Origin: Streptococcus halotolerans
Lineage (GTDB): Bacteria; Bacillota; Bacilli; Lactobacillales; Streptococcaceae
DNA length: 64,000 bases
Assembly (NCBI RefSeq): GCF_001598035.1
Contig: NZ_CP014835.1
Span: forward strand, 186,001 to 250,000
Reading direction: 5' to 3'
The first letter of the stretch is position 1; the number at the start of each line of letters is the position of its first letter. The position numbers and the translations under genes were made by a program. The notes under the pieces were generated by a model. It saw only the letters and a program-made list of their open reading frames with translations, was not told the origin of the DNA and made no database searches. Below are positions 23,177-30,315 of the stretch, one piece after another.

Positions 23177-23824
23177 ATGACTAAAAAATATGAATTATTG
23201 ACAGAAGACACAATTGAAGTGTTTGGCAGGAAACTATTTAGAATCAAAGCGCTTGTTAGCTTTGGGGTCGTCAGGAAAGGCGAACTCGGTGGTTACATCG
23301 AGAAAGAAAGCAACCTTTCTCATGAGGATAAGGCTTGGGTTTACAGCCATGCTCAAGTTTATGGCGATGCAGAGGTATCAAGCGATGCAAGGGTATACGG
23401 CAATGCAATGGTATTCGGCGATGCAAAGGTTTACGGCGATGCAGGGATATTTGGCAATGCAAGGGTATATGACAAGGCAAAGGTTTGCGGCGATGCAAAG
23501 GTTTACGGAGATGCAAGGGTATACGGCGATGCAGAGGTATCAAGCGATGCAAGGGTATACGGCAATGCAATGGTATTCGGCGATGCAAAGGTTTACGGCG
23601 ATGCAAGAGTTAAGTTATCAAAAGATTACATTGTTTTTAAAAACACATGGTCTAGCTTTAGATGGTTTACCTATACAAAATCTAACAAAATGTGGCGTGT
23701 TGGCTGTTTTTATGGGACAGGTCAGGAGCTGATTAAAAAGGCTTATAAAGATAGCAAAACTTCTGGCAAATGCTACGAAGCATATGTAAACCTTGTTTTG
23801 GAGTTAGAAAAAATCGAAAAATAA
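23177..23824 (+). CDS. Hexapeptide-repeat (left-handed beta-helix) phage protein
   Basis: A 215-residue protein. Residues about 1-50 form a small start domain with RKGELGGYIEKESNLS; residues about 55-137 are tandem hexapeptides of the form V-[YF]-G-[DN]-A-[KR], predicted to build a left-handed beta-helix; a globular C-terminus follows (FRWFTYTKSNKMWRVGCF). Proteins of this kind occur in many phage early regions without assigned role; hexapeptide acyltransferases share the fold but need a catalytic His that I do not see in place. Part of the helix arose by an 81-bp duplication. Confidence 0.75.
   Translation: MTKKYELLTEDTIEVFGRKLFRIKALVSFGVVRKGELGGYIEKESNLSHEDKAWVYSHAQVYGDAEVSSDARVYGNAMVFGDAKVYGDAGIFGNARVYDKAKVCGDAKVYGDARVYGDAEVSSDARVYGNAMVFGDAKVYGDARVKLSKDYIVFKNTWSSFRWFTYTKSNKMWRVGCFYGTGQELIKKAYKDSKTSGKCYEAYVNLVLELEKIEK
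23363..23605 (+). repeat. 81-bp exact direct repeat inside the hexapeptide gene
   Basis: 23363-23443 and 23525-23605 are identical over 81 bp (27 codons, four and a half hexapeptides), spaced 162 bp start to start. Within them an 18-bp unit built on GGCGATGCA repeats. Confidence 0.85.
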
Positions 23825-23841
23825 TGCGGGGCACCAAAAAA

Positions 23842-23861
23842 AGTCCGATTGCAGTCGGACT
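23842..23861 (-). terminator. Terminator-like hairpin oriented against the early operon
   Basis: AGTCCGA/TCGGACT stem with a 6-base loop; the A run lies on its left (23835-23841), so on the minus strand it reads hairpin plus T run. Confidence 0.5.
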
Positions 23862-23912
23862 CAGAACAAAAAATATTCACTTAATTATACCACAAAGAAG
23901 AAAGGGATTGTT

Positions 23913-24149
23913 ATGTTAGCAGTTTTAAAAAATGGCATACAAGTGCCTTACGAAGAATTATGGCTAAACGATGAAGATTTAGCAGAATTTGCTGGTAAGT
24001 CAAAAGAAACGATTCAGAAGCAGTTACGTAGAATGTACAAAGTGAAAGAGTATCGCCCATATATTGATAAAATCGGCGGTCGTTCTACAAAGTTATCAGC
24101 ATATGAAAAATGGCGTAAGTCGGAAAATATCAAGATTAAAGGAGCATAG
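23913..24149 (+). CDS. Hypothetical phage protein with HTH-like segment
   Basis: A 78-residue basic protein. LNDEDLAEFAGKSKETIQKQLRRM has the spacing of a helix-turn-helix, so it may be a small DNA-binding or excisionase-like protein. AAGAAAGGG precedes ATG 23913. No family is recognised. Confidence 0.55.
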   Translation: MLAVLKNGIQVPYEELWLNDEDLAEFAGKSKETIQKQLRRMYKVKEYRPYIDKIGGRSTKLSAYEKWRKSENIKIKGA

Positions 24150-24150
24150 T

Positions 24151-24297
24151 ATGAAATTGTTTAACAAAAAAACTAGAGTGCAAAAAGCATTTACGATTAT
24201 TGCAACATTTATCGACAAAGCAGATATTTCAGATCAAGAAAAAACGCGTTTGAAAAATCTGTTGCTTAATATCAAAACTTATACAGGAGCGGCTTAA
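24151..24297 (+). CDS. Small hypothetical phage protein (48 residues)
   Basis: MKLFNKKTRVQKAFTIIATF... is basic at the start, then helical. AAAGGAG is seven bases before ATG 24151. The stop overlaps the next start by one base (TAATG), so translation is coupled. Confidence 0.6.
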   Translation: MKLFNKKTRVQKAFTIIATFIDKADISDQEKTRLKNLLLNIKTYTGAA

Positions 24298-24518
24298 TGT
24301 TTGAAGTAGAAAAGAAACCCAAAAACACATATTCGCGTATTAGATGTGCGAACGATATCTATGATCAGATCGCTGACATTGCCGATGAATGTGATTTAAC
24401 ACTAAAGCAAGTCACTGATGCATTGCTTGGTTATGCACTAGCTCATTCACAAGTGATTAGCTCAGAAAAGACTATAGTAGAGAGTAAATTGATTGTAGGA
24501 GAAATTGAAAATGACTAA
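24297..24518 (+). CDS. Hypothetical phage protein, possibly ribbon-helix-helix-like
   Basis: A 73-residue protein: NTYSRIRCANDIYDQIADIADECDLT could be one strand and two helices as in small RHH DNA-binding proteins; not proven. Overlaps both neighbours, within the early operon. Confidence 0.55.
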   Translation: MFEVEKKPKNTYSRIRCANDIYDQIADIADECDLTLKQVTDALLGYALAHSQVISSEKTIVESKLIVGEIEND

Positions 24519-24744
24519 AAATAAATTATCTGATTTAAATGATCACTTATTCATGACTTTAGAACGTCTAAGTGATGAAGATCTTAGCACTGAAGAGTTA
24601 GAGCAGGAAGTAGAACGTTCTAAGGCTGTCACTAACGTGGCAACGAAGATTATTGATAACGGCAAGCTAATTCTTGATGCTCAGAAAGTAGCTGCTGAAT
24701 ATAACGGACGATCAAACGTTAACTTGGAGCTGCTGAATGGTTAG
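24511..24744 (+). CDS. Hypothetical phage protein (77 residues)
   Basis: A mainly helical, acidic protein (LERLSDEDLSTEELEQEVER...) with a C-terminal KLILDAQKVAAEY segment. Start ATG 24511 follows GGAG by nine bases; a TTG at 24505 is possible. Overlaps its neighbours by eight bases on each side. Family not recognised. Confidence 0.6.
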   Translation: MTKNKLSDLNDHLFMTLERLSDEDLSTEELEQEVERSKAVTNVATKIIDNGKLILDAQKVAAEYNGRSNVNLELLNG

Positions 24745-25345
24745 ATGTAAAAGATCAGGGTTACTAACTGATGAACAACGTAGGTATTTTATTAAGATCC
24801 AAAAAGGAAAGATGGCCAAAGACGTTGCTCAAAAAATGAATAAAAAATTTGGGTTAAACCTTACTGCACAGCAGATAAAAACGTACAGGGGAAATCATAA
24901 GATTGATTCCGGGCTAACAGGACATTTTCCTAAAGGCAATGTGCCGTTCAATAAGGGTAAAAAATTCCCTAATATGCCACCTAATAGCGGGCAGTTTAAA
25001 AAAGGACACAAACCAAGCAATTGGTATCCTGTAGGCACTGTCAATAAAACTACTGATGGTTATCCTAAGATAAAAGTAGCTGAACCTGATAAATGGGAGC
25101 TTTTGCATCGGAGAGAGTGGGTTAAGCATAACGGGCCTATTCCTGATGGTCATCGCGTTGCTTTCCTAGATGGGAACAAAGAAAATTGGAAAATTGATAA
25201 TCTTACCTTGCTCAACAGTAACGAACTGGTAAAGATGAATAAACATCATTATTTTTCAGAAGATCCAGAGCTTACGAAGGTTGGTATTGGTGTGGTTAAA
25301 GTGAACAATAAAATACAGGAGTTGAATAATGTCAATAACAATTAA
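24737..25345 (+). CDS. HNH endonuclease
   Basis: A 202-residue nuclease. The N-terminus (about 10-55, MAKDVAQKMNKKFGLNLTAQQI) looks like a DNA-binding helix pair; the HNH domain (about 115-165) contains LLHRREWVKHNGPIPDGH and FLDGNKENWKIDNLTLL with its conserved His and Asn. This form is typical of homing-type HNH enzymes in phage genomes. It overlaps the gene before by 8 bases and the ATPase gene after by 17, so it is embedded in the operon. Confidence 0.85.
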   Translation: MVRCKRSGLLTDEQRRYFIKIQKGKMAKDVAQKMNKKFGLNLTAQQIKTYRGNHKIDSGLTGHFPKGNVPFNKGKKFPNMPPNSGQFKKGHKPSNWYPVGTVNKTTDGYPKIKVAEPDKWELLHRREWVKHNGPIPDGHRVAFLDGNKENWKIDNLTLLNSNELVKMNKHHYFSEDPELTKVGIGVVKVNNKIQELNNVNNN

Positions 25346-26648
25346 TAAGCTTGAAATTGAAAACGTCAAGCGAATCAAAGCAGTAAAAATCGAACCATCA
25401 GCAACTGGTTTAACAATTGTAGGTGGTAATAATAATCAAGGTAAAACAAGCGTATTAGACGCAATTGCCTGGGCACTAGGCGGTAATAAGTACAAACCTA
25501 GCCAAGCCATGCGAGAAGGGTCACAAGTACCACCTACGCTTAAAATTACCATGTCAAATGGTCTTGTCGTAGAGCGTAAGGGAAAGAATGCTAGTCTAAA
25601 GGTTATTGACCCTAATGGCCAAAAAGGCGGTCAGCAGTTGCTGGATAGCTTTGTAGAAGAGTTAGCTATCAACTTGCCTAAATTCATGGAAGCTACAGCA
25701 AAAGAAAAAGCTGATACCTTGTTACAAATCATTGGGGTTGGTGATCAGTTAGTTGAGTTAGAGCTTAAGGAAAAGCAGATTTATGACAATCGTCATGCTA
25801 TCGGTGTCATCGCTGATCAAAAGGAAAAATTCGCTAAGGAACAACCTTATTATCCTGACGCACCGAAAGAGCTAGTTTCGATTTCTGAGCTTATTCAACA
25901 GCAACAAGCTATCTTAGCTAAGAATGGCGAAAATGCTCGTAAACGCCAGAATGTAGCTGTCATTGAGCAGAACTACAACTTTAAGCAACAAGAAGTTGAA
26001 GAACTCAAGAAGAAATTGCAATTAGCTGAAGAACAACTTGAGCAATTATCTAGTGATCTACAAGTAGCTAAAACAGATGCAATGGATCTACATGATGAAA
26101 ACACTGAAGAGATTGAAAATAGCATTGCAGCTATTGATGACACAAACCGCAAAGTTAGAGCTAATCTTGATAAGGATAAAGCAGAAGAAGACGCCAAGGC
26201 CCAACGGGAACAGTACAACGAACTCACAATCCAAATTGAAGCAGTACGACAAGAAAAACGTGATTTGTTAACTAATGCCGACTTGCCACTTGAAGGTCTC
26301 GCTGTAGATGATGGGAAATTACTTTACCTTGGCCAAGAATGGGATAACATGTCCGGTTCTCAACAATTGATGGTAGCGACTGCTATTGTTCGAAAACTCA
26401 AACCTGACTGCGGTTTTGTCTTGATTGATAAGCTAGAGCAGATGGACAAAGTAACGCTTGATCAATTCGGGGGATGGTTAGAACAAGAAGGTCTTCAAGC
26501 AATCGCTACTAGAGTTTCTACTGGTGAAGAATGTGCCATCATCATCGAAGATGGATATTCAGTGAAAAATAAAGTTCACAGTTTTGAAACTGCAGCAACA
26601 GGTAGTTTTGCCGAAACAGTAGCACCAACTTGGCAAGGTGGATTTTAG
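25329..26648 (+). CDS. SbcC/RecF-like ATPase
   Basis: A 439-residue AAA/ABC-type ATPase. Walker A is GGNNNQGKTS (about 32-41); a long coiled coil spans about 185-310; the signature NMSGSQQLMVATAI and Walker B FVLIDKLEQMD follow (about 345-375). This is the SMC/SbcC/RecF layout, with ATP-driven head closure on DNA. In phages of this type it acts with the recombinase encoded next, probably as loader or nuclease partner. Confidence 0.85.
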   Translation: MSITINKLEIENVKRIKAVKIEPSATGLTIVGGNNNQGKTSVLDAIAWALGGNKYKPSQAMREGSQVPPTLKITMSNGLVVERKGKNASLKVIDPNGQKGGQQLLDSFVEELAINLPKFMEATAKEKADTLLQIIGVGDQLVELELKEKQIYDNRHAIGVIADQKEKFAKEQPYYPDAPKELVSISELIQQQQAILAKNGENARKRQNVAVIEQNYNFKQQEVEELKKKLQLAEEQLEQLSSDLQVAKTDAMDLHDENTEEIENSIAAIDDTNRKVRANLDKDKAEEDAKAQREQYNELTIQIEAVRQEKRDLLTNADLPLEGLAVDDGKLLYLGQEWDNMSGSQQLMVATAIVRKLKPDCGFVLIDKLEQMDKVTLDQFGGWLEQEGLQAIATRVSTGEECAIIIEDGYSVKNKVHSFETAATGSFAETVAPTWQGGF

Positions 26649-26675
26649 ATATGTAATACATGGGGGTAGAAATTA

Positions 26676-27734
26676 ATGCAAATTACAAGAGGAAAACGTG
26701 CCAGGGCACAACGTGTAGTCATCTATGGACCAGAGGGGATTGGTAAGTCTAGCTTTGCAGCCCAATTCCCCGAACCTTTATTTATCGATACGGAAGGGTC
26801 AACTGACAACATGGACGTAGCACGTTTAGATAAACCGACAAGCTGGACCATGCTACGTAATCAAATTGCTTGGGTCAAGTCTAATCCAACGTGTTGTAAA
26901 ACCTTAGTCATTGATACCATTGACTGGGCAGAGAGCTTAATTGTTGCTGATGTCTGTGCCCAACATGGTAAAAAAGGGATTGAGGACTTTGGTTACGGAA
27001 ACGGCTACACCTATGCTCGTGAAGAAATGGGACGTTTTTTGAACTTACTCCAAGAACTTATTGAACTTGGTATCAATGTGGTACTGACTGCCCATGCTCA
27101 GATGCGAAAGTTTGAACAACCTGACGAAATGGGCGCTTATGACCGCTGGGAACTTAAGTTAGGTAAAAAGACTAGCTCACAGACCGCACCAGTCGTTAAA
27201 GAATGGGCTGATATGGTACTTTTTGCAAACTATAAGACCATCGTAGTTAATTCAGACAGCAATAAGAAGAAAGCACAAGGTGGTAAACGTGTGCTCTATA
27301 CTCAACATCACCCCGCATGGGACGCCAAGAACCGTCACGGCCTACCAGAAGAAATGCCACTAGATTATGCAGGGATTGCGCATATCTTTGCGTCACAAAC
27401 CCAGACGCAAACGGGACCAGCACAGGGACAAATCGCACATGAACCCGTACATGTGGACCAACCGACAACGATGTCAACACCAAACCAGACTACTGACATC
27501 AGTCCACTTATTCCAAAAGCTCTACAAGACTTGATGATTGGTAGCCAAGTATCGCAAGATGAACTGTTACAAGCTACCTACGTTAACGGTATTTATCCGT
27601 TAGGAACGACAGTAGAAGCGATTGATCCAGACTATTGGGAATACGTCATCACAGTGTGGGATAAAGTGGTAGCAGTTGTCAATGAAAAAGTGAGGGTTAA
27701 TCCGGATTTACCCTTCACCGTGGAGGGGGCGTAG
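26676..27734 (+). CDS. RecA-like phage recombinase ATPase (Sak4/AAA_24 type)
   Basis: A 352-residue protein. Walker A GPEGIGKSS (about 19-27), DTEGSTDN, Walker B-like TLVIDTIDW (about 75-83), and a VVLTAHAQMR sensor strand are features of the Sak4-like single-strand annealing/strand-exchange ATPases. The C-terminus (about 240-352) holds a Gln/Thr/Pro-rich linker and a small acidic domain that may contact the single-strand binding protein. Works with the neighbouring SbcC-like ATPase and DUF669 protein. Confidence 0.85.
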   Translation: MQITRGKRARAQRVVIYGPEGIGKSSFAAQFPEPLFIDTEGSTDNMDVARLDKPTSWTMLRNQIAWVKSNPTCCKTLVIDTIDWAESLIVADVCAQHGKKGIEDFGYGNGYTYAREEMGRFLNLLQELIELGINVVLTAHAQMRKFEQPDEMGAYDRWELKLGKKTSSQTAPVVKEWADMVLFANYKTIVVNSDSNKKKAQGGKRVLYTQHHPAWDAKNRHGLPEEMPLDYAGIAHIFASQTQTQTGPAQGQIAHEPVHVDQPTTMSTPNQTTDISPLIPKALQDLMIGSQVSQDELLQATYVNGIYPLGTTVEAIDPDYWEYVITVWDKVVAVVNEKVRVNPDLPFTVEGA

Positions 27735-27769
27735 ATTCTGGGTTTTAGAAGCAATAGCGAGGTTTAATC

Positions 27770-27907
27770 ATGGAAGATAAAGAACTTACCGCGGTTTTTA
27801 AAAATGGATTGTCTGAAGTCTATGGAGACAATATTCCAAATAACTTAACATTTACTCAATTTATTAAAGATATCAACAGAAAGATTAAACAGGAGAATAT
27901 AAAATGA
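27770..27907 (+). CDS. Small hypothetical phage protein (45 residues)
   Basis: MEDKELTAVFKNGLSEVYGD... is acidic then basic. ATG 27770; its TGA overlaps the next ATG (ATGA, 27904-27907), which supports real translation in the operon. No family recognised. Confidence 0.55.
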   Translation: MEDKELTAVFKNGLSEVYGDNIPNNLTFTQFIKDINRKIKQENIK

Positions 27908-28488
27908 CAGATTTTAATAACAACGTAGAACGCGAATTCGATTGGAATGACACGCTTGTCAATGACGGTAATGAATTCATCTTGCTCCCTGCCGGAGAGT
28001 ATGAATTTGAAATTACTAAATTTGAACGTGGTCGTTTCAACGGATCAGAAAAGATGCCAGCCTGTCCAAAAGCTGAACTCACATTTAAGATTGAGTCTCC
28101 TCAGGGCACAGCATTTGTATCTGAACAACTCTTACTACACTCTAAAATGGAATGGCGCTTATCTGCATTTTTCGCAGCTATCGGTCAAAAGAAAAAAGGC
28201 CAACCATTGCAAATGAACTGGAATACAGTTATCGGTTCTAAAGGTCGCTGTAAAGTAATTGTCAACAAGTACACTAACCGCGATGGTGCAGAGCGTAAAA
28301 ATAACCGTATTGACAGCTATATCATGCCAGAAGGTTACGAAACTGGAGCGCAACAAACATCACAAACTCAACCAGCACAACAACAGCCACAAGCACAACA
28401 AACTAGCTTTTTCCAAGGTAATACTACTCAACTAGCCCAACCACAACAGCCTACACAACCAGCTAATGGTGGATTTGGAGGGTTTTAA
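27904..28488 (+). CDS. DUF669 protein, probable single-strand DNA-binding protein
   Basis: A 194-residue protein. N-terminal beta-rich domain (about 20-150) with LLPAGEYEFEITKFERGRF; C-terminal tail is Gln/Pro-rich and ends GGFGGF. DUF669 proteins replace or assist SSB in phage recombination modules; the flexible tail with an aromatic end is SSB-like. AGGAG is seven bases upstream. Lies between the RecA-like ATPase and the helicase with coupled start and stop codons. Confidence 0.75.
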   Translation: MTDFNNNVEREFDWNDTLVNDGNEFILLPAGEYEFEITKFERGRFNGSEKMPACPKAELTFKIESPQGTAFVSEQLLLHSKMEWRLSAFFAAIGQKKKGQPLQMNWNTVIGSKGRCKVIVNKYTNRDGAERKNNRIDSYIMPEGYETGAQQTSQTQPAQQQPQAQQTSFFQGNTTQLAQPQQPTQPANGGFGGF

Positions 28489-30068
28489 TGCAGCTTAGAC
28501 CGTATCAAGAAGCAGCACGGTCAAAAGTACAACAGGAGTGGGAAGAAGGCAGGAAGCGGACACTTCTTGTCTTACCTACTGGCTGTGGGAAAACGATTGT
28601 TTTTTCGAAAATTATCGAAGACCGTGTTAGACGTGGAGAACGTGTTTTGGTACTGGCTCATAGGTCAGAACTCTTAGAACAGGCTAGTGATAAACTCAAG
28701 ACCGCAACAGGATTAGGAACTGCTCTAGAGAAAGCAGAAAACACGTCAATCGGTTCCTGGTATCGTGTTGTAGTTGGTTCAGTTCAAACGATGCAACGAG
28801 AGAAACGACTTAGTCAGTTTCCAGCTAATCACTTTGACACTATTGTGATCGATGAAGCGCACCACGCCATATCAGATGGTTATCAACGAGTTTTAGAACA
28901 CTTTGACACCGCTAACGTCTTAGGAGTTACAGCAACTCCAGACAGAGGAGATATGAAGAATTTAGGTAGCTACTTTGACAGCTTAGCCTATGAATACTCG
29001 TTAGTTGATGCCATCAAGTCTGGTTACTTATCTAAAATTTCAGCGGTTACTATTCCGTTGGAGTTAGACTTATCAACAGTTTCTCAGCAAGCTGGGGATT
29101 TCAAAGCTAGCGACATTGGGACAGCATTGGATCCATACTTAGAACAAATCGCTGATGAAATGCTGAAACAGTGTTCCGATCGTAAGACAGTTGTTTTCTT
29201 GCCATTAGTCAAGACTTCTCAGAAGTTTAGAGATATCCTAAATACTAAAGGTTTTAGAGCAGCAGAGGTCAACGGAGAATCAAAAGACCGTGCTGAAATC
29301 CTCGAAGATTTTGACAAAGATAAGTACAACGTGCTTTGTAATTCAATGCTTTTGACAGAGGGCTGGGACTGTCCGACAGTAGATTGTGTAGTAGTTCTAA
29401 GACCTACTAAAGTAAGAGCTTTGTACAGCCAAATGGTAGGCCGTGGGACTCGCTTAGCCCCAGGAAAAGAAAACCTCTTGTTATTAGATTTCTTATGGCA
29501 CACAGAACGCCATGAGCTTTGCAGGCCGGCACATTTAATCACTGAATCTGATGAAGTGGCTAAGAAGATGACAGAGAATGCTGAGGAAGAAGCTGGAACA
29601 GTACTGTCTTTGGAAGATATGGAAGTAAAAGCTGTTGAAGATGTGGTTGCTCAACGTGAAGAAGCACTGGCTAAACAGCTTGAAGAAATGCGAAAACGTA
29701 AGCGTAAGCTTGTTGATCCATTGCAGTTTGAAATGTCTATCCATGCCGAAGATTTATCTGACTATGTACCGTCGTTTGGTTGGGAAATGGCTCCAGTGTC
29801 CGACAAGCAAAAACAGGCTTTAGAAAAATTTGGGATTTTCACTGATGAAATCGGAAATGCTGGTAAAGCTGCTAAGTTATTAGACCGACTTAGCAAACGT
29901 CGTGATTCTGGACTGACAACTCCAAAACAAATACGTTTCTTAGAGCAACGTGGTTTTAGAAATGTTGGTACATGGCAATTTGAGAATGCTAAAAATCTCA
30001 TTGACCGCATAGCAGCCAACGGCTGGAGGATTCCAAGAGGTGTAGATGTAGCAACTTATCAAGGATAA
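28488..30068 (+). CDS. DEAD/DEAH-box superfamily 2 helicase
   Basis: A 526-residue ATP-dependent helicase. Q-motif region RPYQEAA, motif I LPTGCGKTIV (about 28-37), motif II IDEAHHA (about 124-130), motif III VTATP, and motif VI QMVGRGTRLAP (about 317-327). The C-terminal 130 residues contain a repeat-like helical tail (FGIFTDEIGNAGKAAKLL, FLEQRGFRNVGTW). Phage homologues accompany the primase-helicase in replication. Start overlaps the DUF669 stop (TAATG). Confidence 0.92.
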   Translation: MQLRPYQEAARSKVQQEWEEGRKRTLLVLPTGCGKTIVFSKIIEDRVRRGERVLVLAHRSELLEQASDKLKTATGLGTALEKAENTSIGSWYRVVVGSVQTMQREKRLSQFPANHFDTIVIDEAHHAISDGYQRVLEHFDTANVLGVTATPDRGDMKNLGSYFDSLAYEYSLVDAIKSGYLSKISAVTIPLELDLSTVSQQAGDFKASDIGTALDPYLEQIADEMLKQCSDRKTVVFLPLVKTSQKFRDILNTKGFRAAEVNGESKDRAEILEDFDKDKYNVLCNSMLLTEGWDCPTVDCVVVLRPTKVRALYSQMVGRGTRLAPGKENLLLLDFLWHTERHELCRPAHLITESDEVAKKMTENAEEEAGTVLSLEDMEVKAVEDVVAQREEALAKQLEEMRKRKRKLVDPLQFEMSIHAEDLSDYVPSFGWEMAPVSDKQKQALEKFGIFTDEIGNAGKAAKLLDRLSKRRDSGLTTPKQIRFLEQRGFRNVGTWQFENAKNLIDRIAANGWRIPRGVDVATYQG

Positions 30069-30075
30069 AACACAC

Positions 30076-30315
30076 ATGCACATGATTTTTAAACGCAAAC
30101 ACTTAGCTAAAGGAGCTATTGTTGTTGATTATCAACATCAAGCAACGACTCCTAGAGATTACTGCGACTTGTTAAATCAGTTTGAATTATCTGATGAAGA
30201 AATCGCACAAAAGACAGGTATCGACTGTCGAAGAGTCACAAGGATTAGATCCTATGATTTACCATACGAAGATGAAATGAAACAGATTGAAAGGATATTT
30301 AAACATTTAAGATGA
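30076..30315 (+). CDS. Hypothetical phage protein with HTH-like segment
   Basis: A 79-residue protein; ELSDEEIAQKTGIDCRRVTRIRSY resembles a helix-turn-helix. ATG 30076 or ATG 30082 are both possible; the ribosome site is weak. Its stop overlaps the primase-helicase start by four bases. Confidence 0.6.
   Translation: MHMIFKRKHLAKGAIVVDYQHQATTPRDYCDLLNQFELSDEEIAQKTGIDCRRVTRIRSYDLPYEDEMKQIERIFKHLR

Noticed and set aside
23363..23605. CRISPR-like regular repeats
   Set aside because: The repeats are coding, in frame, and have no unique spacers or cas genes nearby.
23271..23606. 111-residue minus-strand open frame with HRRxPLH repeats
   Set aside because: Mirror of the hexapeptide DNA repeat; no start signals and opposite to a well-supported gene.
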